This document shows positions 31,068 to 42,700 of a stretch of DNA of 64,000 nt, piece after piece. Origin of the DNA: Leishmania infantum JPCM5 (taxonomy: Eukaryota > Euglenozoa > Kinetoplastea > Trypanosomatida > Trypanosomatidae); NCBI RefSeq assembly GCF_000002875.2, contig NC_009407.2:230001-294000 (forward strand), given 5' to 3'. The first letter of the stretch is position 1. Each line of letters starts with the position of its first letter. Position numbers and translations under genes: made by a program. The notes below the pieces were generated by a model, which worked only from the letters and a program-made list of their open reading frames with translations, did no database searches and was not told where the DNA came from.

Positions 31068-33356
31068 TCACTTCTTCACCACCTTCTTGTGGCGCTCCCG
31101 TAAAGCCTGGAGCTGCCGCAGCACCTCGTACCTCCGCGAGCGCACTTCGTCGCGCTTCTTGCGCAGCATCTCCAACATCTTCTGATCCTCCTCTACCTTC
31201 CGCTTGTGCTGGTCCGTTTTGCTGTCAGCGATGACCTTTATCATGTCCGCCAGCTTCTTCACGGCCATCTCCCTCTCCTTCTTTTCGTCATCAGCCACGC
31301 TGCGAAGCGCCTCCACCTCTTGCCGGCGTTTCTCCCCGTACTGCCGGAGCAACTCGTTGCCGTTGATCACCTCAACGACCCTTGCCCGACGTTCCTCGGC
31401 CTCACGGCGGCGCAAAGCCCGAGCTTCGTGATTCGACTCGTACCTCGCCACGGCAGCGGCCTTTTCGTCTGTCAGCGCCTCCTCAGCCTTCAGCGCCTCC
31501 TTCGCCGCCTGCTCGCGCGCCTCCGCTTCCTTGCGAATCTTCTGATAATCAGCGGCCTCGCCGGTGCCGCTCTTATTCCCGCCTCGCAGCTTCGCGTGGT
31601 GCAGCTCGTAGGCCTCGTACTTCTTGTAGAACATGAAGCGGTGGAAAGCACGCTGGATGATGAGGGCGGCGCGGTCCTGTAGGATCGCCCGCTCGCGCCC
31701 GCGCGTCTTGGTGAGCGACTTTTTCAGCTCCTTCGTCTGCCGCTCCAGCTGCTGCGCTGCTTCCTGCTTTGAGCGCAGCGTTTGGCGCAGACTATCCAAA
31801 TTCTGCCGCTGAATGCGCACGGCGTTGTCGAGGGCGCCGGCGTGTGACGCCATGCCGTTGTGCACCAATGCCTGGTCGTTCATCTTCACCAGCGTGACGA
31901 GGTTGCGAGCCCTGCTGCTCCATTGCAGGGTCGCCAGGGTATCGGCGTAGTTCTTCACCAGCGGGCTGAGTGTGGCCACCATGGTCGTGCGAGCATTGCC
32001 ACCAATGCTGTCGCTCAGCAACCATGTCAGCACACTGTCGCGGAACGGCACCTGCGGGAGTGGCCGCTCTTGGTAGTGCTTGCCGGTGATCTCTGCCTCC
32101 GCCATCTCCATTAGCATGTTCTGCCGCTCCGTGAGGTTGTCAATCACACGACGCAGCGCCAGCAGCGAGGTGTTGATGGCTGCCGACTCCTTGACGTAGT
32201 CTTGGAAACCGCCGCGTTCAGAGCCGGCGAGATCGACCAGGTTGATACGGCCCGCCTGCGTCTTGAAGGCGGGGAGGGCGTACTTGTTGTTTCCTGGCAC
32301 CACCTGCTCCTGCACCACTGTCAGCTGAAAGATGGCGTGGCTGCGACTCGACTGGTTGTGCACCGCCGTCGCGCACGTCGTGCGGTGCTGTGAGCCGCGC
32401 TCAAGCAGGGTGCAGCACTGCGCCCAATTCTCTACCTCGTACTTGGTGACGCCCTCCACGAAGGGGCCGCTGTACGGGTCCTGCCGGATGCGCGCATCCT
32501 GCAGCCGCTCGTTGCCGCGGGTGTGGCGCAGTGCGGGGTCGAGGAGGTCGCGCACGCGCTCCATGTAAATCTCGACAAAGCTCACCTCGACGCGAAACTT
32601 CGTGCGGTCGCGCGGCGGCCTCGTCTTGGCCTCCTCCTCCATGCGCTCCTTGAGGATAATGAAGATGTCGTTGGACACACGCGGGATGATGCCCTCCTCT
32701 CCGTCGCCGCCGCATGAGGCGTTCGGGTCGTACAAGCCCATCATCGTGTACGTCTTGCCGCTTCCGGTTTGGCCGTATGTGAGGATGCAGCTGTTGAAGC
32801 CGTTGAACACGTGCGGAACGAGGTCTTTGGCGATGAGGTTGTACACATCCTTTTGTGTTGCGTACGTCTTGTGCTTCGTGTCCTGGAATGTGTGCACAAT
32901 ACGGTGCGTCGGCGGGATCGACCAGAGCGACGCGTCGAAGTCGAACTGCGCCTTGGGGGCCCAGCCGTCCTTCGGGTCTAGCAGAATGGTCTTGGTGTTC
33001 GTCATCTCGACGACAGAGCGACGCTCCTGGCCTTCCATCTCGGCCAGCTCTTCCTTGATAAAGGGCCGCACACGCGACACGACTCGAAATGACGTGATCT
33101 CAGAAACGCGGTTCTTGAAAGCCTCGGTGCCCTCCGCGGCGTCCTCGGTGGTGAGGTTGCGGTCCGGGTTCTGAAGGCGGGGCTGCAAAGGCGAACGAGC
33201 CGCCTTACGTCCACTGCGCACCGGGGTCGTGGGACGCGCGGACGTCGGCCCGCGATACGGCGTGTCGCCATAGCCATCCCGTGTGGTGCCGCGGCCTGCG
33301 CCGCGCCCTTTGAGACGCTTTGGCGCCTGGATTAGCCTCGGCTCACCGTTGAGCAT
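31068..33356 (-). CDS. Kinesin, N-terminal motor (762 aa)
   Basis: ATG at 33354-33356. The motor domain spans about residues 88-490. It has the ATP P-loop YGQTGSGKTYTM (K201), switch I NQSSRSH (334-340), switch II VDLAGSE (374-380), and the microtubule-binding region with PFRDSVLTWLLSDSIGGN. FVEIYMERVRDLLDP and the GPFVEGVTKYEV segment are most like kinesin-3 motors. The N-terminal 85 residues are basic and disordered. The tail is short: coiled coil from about 500, an IQ-like helix at about 565-580 (ALIIQRAFHRFMFYKK), and a highly charged coiled coil to the end. No FHA, PH or other cargo domain is seen. It is predicted to be a plus-end-directed microtubule motor or microtubule-dynamics factor. 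The specific cargo is unknown. Confidence 0.95.
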   Translation of the reverse strand: MLNGEPRLIQAPKRLKGRGAGRGTTRDGYGDTPYRGPTSARPTTPVRSGRKAARSPLQPRLQNPDRNLTTEDAAEGTEAFKNRVSEITSFRVVSRVRPFIKEELAEMEGQERRSVVEMTNTKTILLDPKDGWAPKAQFDFDASLWSIPPTHRIVHTFQDTKHKTYATQKDVYNLIAKDLVPHVFNGFNSCILTYGQTGSGKTYTMMGLYDPNASCGGDGEEGIIPRVSNDIFIILKERMEEEAKTRPPRDRTKFRVEVSFVEIYMERVRDLLDPALRHTRGNERLQDARIRQDPYSGPFVEGVTKYEVENWAQCCTLLERGSQHRTTCATAVHNQSSRSHAIFQLTVVQEQVVPGNNKYALPAFKTQAGRINLVDLAGSERGGFQDYVKESAAINTSLLALRRVIDNLTERQNMLMEMAEAEITGKHYQERPLPQVPFRDSVLTWLLSDSIGGNARTTMVATLSPLVKNYADTLATLQWSSRARNLVTLVKMNDQALVHNGMASHAGALDNAVRIQRQNLDSLRQTLRSKQEAAQQLERQTKELKKSLTKTRGRERAILQDRAALIIQRAFHRFMFYKKYEAYELHHAKLRGGNKSGTGEAADYQKIRKEAEAREQAAKEALKAEEALTDEKAAAVARYESNHEARALRRREAEERRARVVEVINGNELLRQYGEKRRQEVEALRSVADDEKKEREMAVKKLADMIKVIADSKTDQHKRKVEEDQKMLEMLRKKRDEVRSRRYEVLRQLQALRERHKKVVKK

Positions 33357-33591
33357 CCTTGTCGTTGCCGGGTCTGTGTGTGCGTGTGCTCCTTCGAAGG
33401 CTGCACGTCGTCAGGGGAGGGCGAAGCGGTCTAGCACCCGCGAGAAGGAAAAACAGCTACGGGGTGTGGCGGGGAGGGTGGGCGGGGTGTGGGCCGTGTG
33501 TGGTACTCGTCGTTGCGGTTGATAACTGAAGTGAAAGCAATGTACTCTAGCGAAGAGAGATGAGATGAGAGGAGAAGCGAAGACTACGAAG

Positions 33592-33593
33592 CT
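33592..33593 (-). promoter_or_regulatory. Predicted spliced-leader acceptor for the kinesin gene
   Basis: A nearly pure pyrimidine tract of about 40 nt on the minus strand (33633 down to 33594) ends in AG at 33593-33592. The 5' UTR would be about 235 nt. A weaker alternative AG lies near 33548. Confidence 0.55.
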
Positions 33594-34150
33594 AGGAAAA
33601 AAAAAAGAAAGGAAAAAGAAAAGAGAAACGGATCGAGGTGTGGTGGGCTGATGAGCACAGCGTTGTGCGAATGGAAGCGTGAGAGGGAGTGAGTATGGAA
33701 GAGGGAGAGAGAGGGGGGAGGAAGGCGGCGGGGGGACTGACACCAACAGGAAAGGAGCTGGGTAAGGGAGCCACACGCGAACTGCACACCGAAGAAAAAC
33801 AGAATGGCAGCGCCAGTCGGCGCCAACAAAGAACAACGAAGAAAAGAAAGGGCACAGTGAAGACCAGAGCGGCAACAACAGCCGGAAAACAGCGCACCGG
33901 ACAGACAAAACAAGAACGAAACGCTTCTTTTTTGTTTGTTTTCTTCCGTGATACCCCTCACTCCGAACTCTCCTCGAGAAGACCAAAGAACTAGCGAGTA
34001 GACAAGAGACACGAATAATCACACGCAGGGCGAGCGAGAGGCACAGAGACAAGATGTAAGTCGATGCGTTCCTGTATTGCGATCTCCAACTCCGTGTTCC
34101 TTGTGCACTTTTCCCGTCTTTTTTTTGTCTGTTTTATTACGTATTTTCTC

Positions 34151-34193
34151 GTGTGTGTGTGCGTGTGTGTGTGTGTGCGTGTGTGTGTGTGTG
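34151..34193. repeat. Interrupted (GT)n microsatellite
   Basis: GT/GC dinucleotides with two GTGC interruptions, in the spacer upstream of the kinesin gene. Confidence 0.9.
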
Positions 34194-35392
34194 AGAGCGG
34201 AGGAGGGGTAGAAGATGGGGTGAGAACTAACAACGACGACAACAGCACAAACAAACAAAGGAAGGAACACTAACAAAAACGGTATTCTAGCGAGGTCTCA
34301 TGTTATGATGCGGCGTGTGCGCATGCGAGGCAGTTATGTGCCGCAGAGAGGGATCCAGGGACAGGAGAGAGAAAGAACAGCAGCGAGTGAAAGGTTCTAT
34401 ACGACGGATGGTGCCCATGTGTGTGTGTGTGTGTGTGTGGAGTCGGAAACGACATGGGAGGAAGGGGGGCAAGAGAGTGTCACACACGCCCAAGAAGGAA
34501 GCGGTGCTGCAGATTTCTCCCCTCGTCCACTACACAGCCAAAACAGAGGCACAGTGTGCGCGCCTTTTTGGGAGCCGTGGTGCCACCACCTCCTCCACGA
34601 ATGACTGCGGTTCTATGCGGCGTGTCCGCTGCGGACACACATAGACGCACATACAAGCATATATACATACACTTCCCTTAGGAGCGCATGCGGCGTGATA
34701 CTGACGTCCTTCATCCCGTCGAGTTCGCTGCTGATTAGACTACATCGTCTACTGCTTTGTTTGACCGTTGTCATGCGCCACACATCCCCAAGATGCTCCA
34801 TCGTCGTCAGTGGTATGGCGATAGTGGTGAATGGCAAGCGACGCTGTGCACAAGAAAGAGCGGCTGACATGTATGTGCGTGTGTGTCTGTGTGTATGTGA
34901 TCGGTTACGCGTGCATTGACTCCGACATGGTTACCTCACCACCAAATCACCATCTGCCACTACAGAGGGAGAGGGAGCATAGCGACCGGCAGCTCGGCAC
35001 CCCCAACTCTATATGCGCGTGGCCACGCGCTAGTGCCGCCTCGCATGTGCAAAGAAAAACAAAGGCACTGACTCATATACATATAACAAACAGCGGAGCT
35101 GAGTCGAATCATTCGTGGGTGCAGTGCTACATGTACATGTACATCCATGGCGAAAGAACAGAGAACCTAAAAGGCGGCGGGAAGAGGAGGGACACCACGG
35201 CACTGCAACAGGTACCTGGAGACACACACATATAGACGCCCATCAAGGAGTTGGCGCATGCATGAATAGCGGTATCGCCGACAGTCACATGCTGCCGCTA
35301 CGCGTCAATGACCGTCGGGGATGCGCACAGCACCCACGCACAGGTGCACACGAACTCGCAACTGCGTCTGCCATGTGTCTCGGTCGAGCCGA

Positions 35393-38300
35393 CTACTTGC
35401 GTTTTCCTCCCTTGCCCGTTGTGAGCGGAATGATCGGATCGGCGCTCAGGTCAATGGGCAGCAACGCGCTCATTTGGATGTCCTCTAGCTCAGCCAGGCG
35501 CGCCGCAGTGCACGCCGAGAGCGGGCCCCGGTCGCACGCCGCGTCGATCACTTCGAGAAATGCCGTCGTATACAGCTCGATCCATGAACTCCGCTCTGCC
35601 GCCAGATCCGACTCTCGCTGAGCGCGCACCGCCGCCTTCTCCGCTGTTTCGAGCGCTGCCAGGGCTTTCGGGATGGGCTGAATGGCGCTGAAGCTTAGCA
35701 GCTCCTCGGCAGGGATCGAGTCCAACACGACACGCTGCGCCTTTGTCGCTTCGGTGACGCCCAATGCAGAGGCGTCGGCACCGCCCGCACAAGCGACGCC
35801 ATCGCCGACCGTGGTCTCTCCACTCCTGCCTCGAGTTGAGACATTCCTCTTTCGGCTATTGACGCTCTGCGAGCCACCAGCGGTCCCGCCGACCGTTTCT
35901 CTCGTGATAGAGGTACCGCTGGCTGCAGCGAAGGCCTGCATGAAGGGCGTCGCAGCGGGGGCCACCTTCTGCCCGAGCATATCCTCACACTCCTTTTCCA
36001 GCATCGCGGCACGGCGGCCCCTCACGCGGTCGGCGAGGGCCGTGGCGGCTCTCGCCAGGAGCACCGGCAGCGGCAGCGTCTCCTGCTCCTCACCCTCGGT
36101 GCCCCCACCGCAGCTGTTGCACTGCCGCGACGCTCGAGCCGCGCGGAGGAGGACGAGAAAGGCCTCGAAGAATGTCTGCCGCGTTGGTGCGTCGCGCACT
36201 GCCATCATCTGCTTCATCAACAGGAGCAGGGAGCCATCCCATTGCGCCGGGCCTGAGGCGGTCGCCACGATATCCGCCGTCGGTGCTACAGGTTCCTGTT
36301 GGGGTGGTGGTGCCGGAGCTGGCAGAGCCGCGTGTGATGTGAACGGCTTCGTACGCGCGTCCAGGGCTGCTGCTGCCGTGGCAACAGCCGCATTTTCCGG
36401 GGCTGCGCCTGTCTTGGCATTCTGTTTGCGGCTCAGCGTTCGGCAGGTCTCTTGCACCACTGTGTACAGTCGCACCAGCTTGTCGTACACGGCAGCTGCG
36501 TAGGGGATGTGATCGAAGGTGAACCGGTTCGCGAGGTTCCAGGCGTCCTCCTGCGCCCGTCGGCGCTTCCGCTCGGCTGCCGTGGCGGCCTCAGACGCCC
36601 CATCGAGCGCTTTGATGTGCGTCGACAAGGCAGAGCCCTCGATGGCGTCCACGTTCATGCTGATCGTCTGCACAAGTCGACGCTGGGTATCTAGAGTCAC
36701 CTTGGCTTCGATAGCCTCTGCCACCGGCGCGGCAAGCCACTCAAACGACGGGCCGTCGCTCTGGACGAGCGCGCGCAGGCACACAAAGATGCGCTCCGGC
36801 GCTGGCGGCACAGTAAGCAGCTCGTACGTGTGCTGGAAGAGGCCGGCACGATTCGCGCGCACCGAGAAGGCGAAGATGCCTTCTTCACCCGGCAGCACAA
36901 CACCGTTCATCGGGGAGGAAAGAAAGAAGAAGGTTTCGCGTGCAGTACGTTGATGGACGGCGAGGGAGTGCGTGATTCTCGTGGCGTCGGTTCCATCTCG
37001 GTCGCTCAGCGTTTGCCGGTGCTCTTTGTTCGCGCCTTTCTCCCTCACTTCTCCGCTTTCAGCCGCCTTGCTATCAGCCGCGGCGGCGGCTCCAGAGTCT
37101 TGGTCGAGCTGCCTAAGCTGCTCTTCGATGGTGTCCACCGGTACCCAGCTAAAGTAGATGGTTGTCGTGCCAGTGTTACACAGCGTCACGGTGCCCTGCA
37201 GCAGCTCGTGTGGGCGCGTCTGGAAGAACAGGCTGCGCGTGGACATCTCCATCGCTGGGCCGGAAGACTGCATGTTGTCTCCGTGCTCCGCGCCAGCCTC
37301 CGTGCGACTCTGCTGGTGACGCTGTGAGATACCGCGCTTGGCCACCTGCGTCGTTCGCGCACGCTTTTCGTGTACGTCGCCGTCGATCGAACCGACAGGG
37401 GTGTCACAAGGCAGCTCAGACGGGGTAGCGGTGCACACAGTGCCACAGGGCAGACACTCGGTCATGCTGTCGACCTCATCCGCGAAGGCGTTCTCCCCAT
37501 CCGCTCTATCGCTTCGGTCTTTTGAATGTTCCGGGACGCTGGGGCCGTACGAGTGCGCGCTGCCGGAAGCCACGCTATTCAAGCCCTTCTGTTTACGTGC
37601 GGTACCGGCCGGCTGAAGGGTGCTCGCCATAAGACTCGGTGCCGTTGTTGTGGGGATGGATGCCCACATCTGCGTCTGCGGCGGAGGCGGAAAGTACTCC
37701 ACTGGCGGCGCTGAGGACGGTCGTGCGTCGGCCCATTCATGCTTCTGCACCTCAAGCTCCTCGGCTGAAGCGCACGGTGCGGAATGCCCCTCGACGTGCA
37801 AAAAGGTGCGGGGTTGCAGAAAGTGGCCGAGCCGCTTCTGCACATATGGGGCAAGGCGGCGCAACTGCGACTCGTAATAAGATACGGCATCACCCCCCTT
37901 CTCACCTTGCCGCCCAATGTATGCCACTTCCGACTCGGTGGTGCCCCCGGAGGCATCAGCTACGGCTTCCATCATCGCCGCTAGCACGCGACTCTGTGCT
38001 GTAGCGCGCTGCTCCACCCGCTTCATGGTCAAGTCAAGGGAGCGGTGAGACCTCGTCGTCGTATTCTGTACGGCCGCCACGTCTTCTTTAGACACGACGC
38101 GCGTGTAAGTCATGTGATCCTCCGGCAGCGTCGTCGGGTCGCGAGCCTCGCTGTACAGCTGATACGGGAACGACGTGCGACCAATCGGGACCAGCCGCCG
38201 CGACGATCGCGCGTCCGTGCAACGCAGCAATCCCTCCCATACGTGGCTGCCGTCATTGGCCGTCTGGGGCTGCGCCACGGCGAGCATGCCGAAGTCCTCC

Positions 38301-38611
38301 CGCTTCGCCCTTGCGGCGGTGGTCGCTCCAATGAAGTTGCGTGCTGTGGCAGCCCCGCCAGTGCCAGCCGATGCAAATGTATGCGAAAACGAAACCGTGG
38401 ACGATGGCTCGTGGCGGTGTCCATTGTTGGCAGCAGACGACGACGCGGTGTTCGCGGAGGTGAGGTGCGTTTGCATGCGTGCCCACGCCGCCTTTTGCCG
38501 CTCCCACAGCGCCAGAGCTTTGGTCTGGCGCTGCCGCTCGTCGTACAGATCAGGGGCGGCACGGCCAGAGTGCGCAGGCCCCCGGCGCACCATGTCTGCG
38601 CGCGTCTCCAT
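35393..38611 (-). CDS. MYCBP-associated protein (MYCBPAP) family, probable central-apparatus axonemal protein (1072 aa)
   Basis: The ATG at 38609-38611 (METRADMVRRG) is preferred over the upstream GTG-started frame. Near the N-terminus an ALALWERQKAAWARM helix and, at about residues 455-495, RSLFFQTRPHELLQGTVTLCNTG and TTTIYFSWVPVD resemble the MYCBPAP family core. So does the following VVLPGEEGIFAFSVRANRAG with LFQHTYELLTVPPAPERIFVCLRALVQ. This Ig-like (MSP/ASH-type) module is typical of ciliary proteins. In other organisms MYCBPAP partners MYCBP in sperm, and its Chlamydomonas counterpart is placed in the central pair apparatus, so a flagellar role is the best inference. The remainder is Ala/Thr-rich low complexity and helical, with no enzyme motif. 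Confidence 0.85.
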   Translation of the reverse strand: METRADMVRRGPAHSGRAAPDLYDERQRQTKALALWERQKAAWARMQTHLTSANTASSSAANNGHRHEPSSTVSFSHTFASAGTGGAATARNFIGATTAARAKREDFGMLAVAQPQTANDGSHVWEGLLRCTDARSSRRLVPIGRTSFPYQLYSEARDPTTLPEDHMTYTRVVSKEDVAAVQNTTTRSHRSLDLTMKRVEQRATAQSRVLAAMMEAVADASGGTTESEVAYIGRQGEKGGDAVSYYESQLRRLAPYVQKRLGHFLQPRTFLHVEGHSAPCASAEELEVQKHEWADARPSSAPPVEYFPPPPQTQMWASIPTTTAPSLMASTLQPAGTARKQKGLNSVASGSAHSYGPSVPEHSKDRSDRADGENAFADEVDSMTECLPCGTVCTATPSELPCDTPVGSIDGDVHEKRARTTQVAKRGISQRHQQSRTEAGAEHGDNMQSSGPAMEMSTRSLFFQTRPHELLQGTVTLCNTGTTTIYFSWVPVDTIEEQLRQLDQDSGAAAAADSKAAESGEVREKGANKEHRQTLSDRDGTDATRITHSLAVHQRTARETFFFLSSPMNGVVLPGEEGIFAFSVRANRAGLFQHTYELLTVPPAPERIFVCLRALVQSDGPSFEWLAAPVAEAIEAKVTLDTQRRLVQTISMNVDAIEGSALSTHIKALDGASEAATAAERKRRRAQEDAWNLANRFTFDHIPYAAAVYDKLVRLYTVVQETCRTLSRKQNAKTGAAPENAAVATAAAALDARTKPFTSHAALPAPAPPPQQEPVAPTADIVATASGPAQWDGSLLLLMKQMMAVRDAPTRQTFFEAFLVLLRAARASRQCNSCGGGTEGEEQETLPLPVLLARAATALADRVRGRRAAMLEKECEDMLGQKVAPAATPFMQAFAAASGTSITRETVGGTAGGSQSVNSRKRNVSTRGRSGETTVGDGVACAGGADASALGVTEATKAQRVVLDSIPAEELLSFSAIQPIPKALAALETAEKAAVRAQRESDLAAERSSWIELYTTAFLEVIDAACDRGPLSACTAARLAELEDIQMSALLPIDLSADPIIPLTTGKGGKRK

Positions 38612-39789
38612 GGCGGCCAAAGACACTCAGTCGGGACAGAAGAGAGGAGAGAAGAAGGCCGGCTGGAAAAGAAGCGTTCACGCACGCGTGTTGTGTGGGT
38701 ACGCCTTCTACCGACGGATGCTGCGTGCGATGACGCGTCGAGGACGAAGGCGACCTTGCTGTGAAGTACAAAGGGATGAGAGATGAGGGAGGGGGAGAGG
38801 GGACAGCAGAGAGAAAGTGCGCGCGCGTGTGGTGAGGGGTAAAGAATGAAGAGGAGGGTGGAGAGGGAGGTGCATCCGCACAGGCGTAGAGACAGGGGCG
38901 AGAAGGGTATATATGATGGGCTACCGATGCGTTGAAGCAAGCGACCGGCCGCCGGAGGGGCGGCGGAGGGGAGAGGAAGCTTGTTTGAGAAAAGGGCAAT
39001 GCCAATGGCAAGGCTAGAGGAGAGGGTGCCGTATCCTTTTCTCCCTCTGCGGGACATCTACACTCATGCGCCAGCCACAAGCGGGCCAGCCACACTGCCC
39101 CCTCCCCCTCCCTCTTTCTCGATCACCACTTGCCGTCGACTATCGAAACCGCCTCCGTGTCTTGGCTCGTGTTCTTCTGCTGTCGCCACCACCATCACCA
39201 CCCTAGTGGGCACGCATGTCGCCTTGTGCTTGTCTTTCCTCTCTCTCCGTTGCGGCCAAGAGAGAACGGAAAGCTGATCAAATCACAACTTGCACTTCCA
39301 CGAAAGCACAGACGCTTGCGTACGCCTTCGCTTGCCTGTGCGTAGGCGGCGTCGCATGAAGCATTCGTGCCGCTGGCAAGAGGCACAGGATCTCCTTCCC
39401 TTGCGACTTGGCGACTGCGCGAGGAACACGCACTGCCGTAGACTAAAAGAAAAAAAAACGAAGCAGCTAGCTACTAATGGCTGGCAATCTACACTGCAGA
39501 CATCGACAACGAAAGACACGATTGGCAGCCGCGCGCGGAACGACGGTGGGCAATGAAGGACACACGATAGACACCAGTCGGCACAAAGGGAGAAGGGAAG
39601 GGGAAGAGAAAAACATATCCGGAACCAAAAGAAGTGCAGGTGAAGAGTCAGGATGTGTGTCGCGCCGTCAACTGCACGGCGCGCACCTGGCCTCCTCTGC
39701 GTCCTCTGTTTTCTTGTTTTTCTCTTCCCCTCCCCCACCTTCCCTCACTCTCCCCTGCACCATCGCCCCTTCAGCGCCATGTCTGCCTG
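38612..39789. other. Intergenic region upstream of the MYCBPAP-like gene
   Basis: No gene is supported. A polypurine run at 38635-38658 followed on the minus strand by AG at 38627-38626 is a possible spliced-leader acceptor with a very short 5' UTR. A second purine run (38774-38818) offers an alternative site. Confidence 0.5.
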
Positions 39790-42700
39790 CTACTCCACGG
39801 CTGAGAGTCCAGTGCACCGCCCCACTGCGTCATACACATCCAAGACGTTCCCGGAGTGTATGGTGCCACCACTGAAAGTGGAGAGCAGCTGCAGCACGCT
39901 GCGCGACCGCCGTGCCTGCTGATCGACGTAGCGCAGAAACAAGTGCAGTTTGGGGTACACGTTCATGTACAGGTCGTTCAGTACGCTCCGCCGCCGTACC
40001 ACACGCGTTGGGCACAGCTGCAGTTGCCGACGCAAGTAGTACAGATGATCCTCGACAGCCGCAATGGCGTCCGGCAGCTCCGTCATGAGATGAGTGTAGC
40101 GGACTAGAAACAGGAGTACATCCTCCCGCTGCAGCTCCTTGACCCCCCACCGACGACGCTTCAGCTGCGCCTGCCGCCTATCCGCCAGCTTCGTAAGAGG
40201 GACGAATGGGTTGCGCTCCTTTTCTATCCGCGCACTGGTATCTACAAAGCGCGGCGCCGTTCCGAAGACAACACTCGGCGATGCCATGGCCGCAGAGGCG
40301 CCCGGCCCCAGCGGCAGCGGCGGCGATGTCGAGCGCGAGCGCGACCGGGGAGTTTCTCCTGGCGAGCTATGGAGTAGTAGATCGCCACAGCGCCGCCGCT
40401 CCTTTGCCGCACGAATCACATTCGGACTGATCTGAGCAGACGCCCTGCTTTGGGTGGATGTCTGGGTGTAGTGCTGGGCGAGGCGCAACACTACCCGCAT
40501 GCTGTCTTGCACAAAAATGCCATCGAGGTTCTCTGCTTGCTGCACCACACGGAAGCGAAAAGCCGTCGTGCTTTGCCGCGTCGGAAGCAGTGTAGCCTCT
40601 CGAATGGTGCGGGGCGCTCGGGTAAGGATGGGAGGCGCTGACGCATCGAGCACAGATGCGGCACTTCCGTCTCCGTCCATATCCTCCGCTACCCCGCTCC
40701 CCGCCGAGTGGGCTGGGGCTGCGGTGGCACGCAAAGACGATGCTGACGTAAGCACGCGTATGGGCGAGGCCCCAAACGCTCCCCCGGCGAAAACCCCCGC
40801 ATGTGGGTGAAAGGCTGAGGTGTGCGAGATTGCCGGCTGCTGCTGCTGTGGGGATGCCGCACGACCTCGCGTTACTGAGCTACGCGCCGAAGAAAATGTC
40901 AGGACGGCAGTGGAAGAGGCATCGGCCGCCACAGCCGCTGTCAACTCCCACACACTCTCCAGCACGAGCTGCCGCCACGCTGCACCGGTCGAGATGCAAA
41001 CCGCGAGTCTTCCACAACCACCGCGACGGCGCATGAGACTCGATGTGGAAGGGCCTGATGAGCAGGCCCCCCGAGCCGTCTCGTCCGTCCCGCACGTGCG
41101 CACCGTCGCGCCGGCCAGCCGCATTTCCTCGCTGAGCTCTGCCTCCTCCTCCAGCAACTCCATCTCCATGGCCGGGAACGCGTTCCAGTATGCCGGGTGC
41201 GTCCGCTCGAGGATGATGTGCGCATGCGTCCGCAGCTGACGCAGCGTCGCATGCGAGAGCTGGCCTCGCACCACCAGGGCTTCCAGACGCACACGAGTGT
41301 CGATGCTGCCCAACGCGTAGGAGAGTGCGAACACGTGCAGTGCCTCTAAAGCGGCCAGCCGTGTAGGTAGCGCAGCGGAGGACGACGACGAGGTGGAAGC
41401 CGCCCCGCGCAATATGAGCTCGATTAGAGTAGCCAGCAGGCTGCTGTCGCGCACCAGCAGCGCTGCGACGCGTGATGGGTCGGACAAGAGCAGCCACCGC
41501 CAGCACAAGATGGCAGAGACGCTGAAGACGTGCATCTGCGCCCCACGCCAGCGCAGCATCTCCATCAACGATGCCACGAACATGGGCACGGGAGCAGAGG
41601 AAGAAAGCGTCGTCGCCTTTGCCGGTGAAGCCGGCGACGACGTCGTCGTGAGGAGCGAGGCGTCGTCAAGGAGACCGCTGACAAGCTCGGCAGAGGCCTG
41701 TGGTTGAGTTTCTAAGAGTGCTGCCACCCATAGCGCGCCTGCCTCTCGTATTTCGGCCACCGGCACGGTCAGCACCTGCACAAGGAAGGCCGGTACGCTG
41801 GCATTCTCGCTAAGGAACAGTCTCACCGCAGCCGGGCAGCCGCGTGTGAGCCGGCCGAGCACCTTGAGCGCGCTCCACAGCAGCATTGAAGCCTCTTCCT
41901 CAGTGACTGCGCTGGATCCTTCGCAGACCGCGCTGGAGGTGAAGAGATTGGCGCGCACCAGGCGCTGCGCCAGTGCGCACACAGCGCGAGGAGCGTCGAA
42001 GCTGCACAGTACCAGGGACGCTTCATTGTGCCGCCTGGGCTCGGCGTTCAGCAGCGTCAAGAGCAAAGAGACCACGTCCTCGCAGTGATGGAAATAGACT
42101 GCATAGATGGCTTCAGAACTGTCAGTGGAGAGTCCGCCGGCGAGACCCGCCACGTTTCCAACTGGCAGTGGTGGTGGCGGCGGCAGTCGGTGAAGACTAT
42201 CTATGCACGCCTTTAGCAGAGCGGCACTGGACAGCAGCGCATCTGCCACTGGTCCACACATTTCTGCAGTGTCGCGGAGAAGCTGCAGTGTAGCGTGCAC
42301 CATGCGACCGCGCAGAGCCGTCGGCTTTTCAAGCGATGTGTCCGCACCATTGTTGAGGCGCGAGGCGGTGCGCACATGTGACAGCGACGCCGGTGCTGCT
42401 TCGGGCACCTCCAGGTGCACCCATGACGCTCGCAATGCTCCGCCCTCCGCTTGTGCGTCGCCCTGGCCTCGTGAGAGCAGGCTGCGGTGACCACTCCGGC
42501 CGAGGGGAGCTCCAGCAAGAGAAGAGCCAAGCGCCGAGGATGTGCGGCGATGGTCGTCAGCCTTCGTGGAGCCGCCGTCGTGCAGCCCTGTAGCAGCTCG
42601 AAATCCTTCCAGAGCAATCAATGCGGCCAGACTCAGTGCCTGCAGCGCCTGGTGCTCACCGAGTAGCGTATCGTGCACAAACGCCGAAGCCGCCTCGTCT

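Larger units (their letters stand above)
33357..35392. other. Intergenic region upstream of the kinesin gene
   Basis: No gene is supported. It contains a strong polypurine run (33593-33633), an interrupted GT microsatellite (34151-34193), and a second GT run (34417-34440). The rest is the 3' UTR of the MYCBPAP-like gene. Confidence 0.55.

Noticed and set aside
33411..34052. 213-codon minus-strand frame upstream of the kinesin
   Set aside because: It is made of polypyrimidine translation (Ser/Phe/Leu/Pro) and covers the likely trans-splicing tract.
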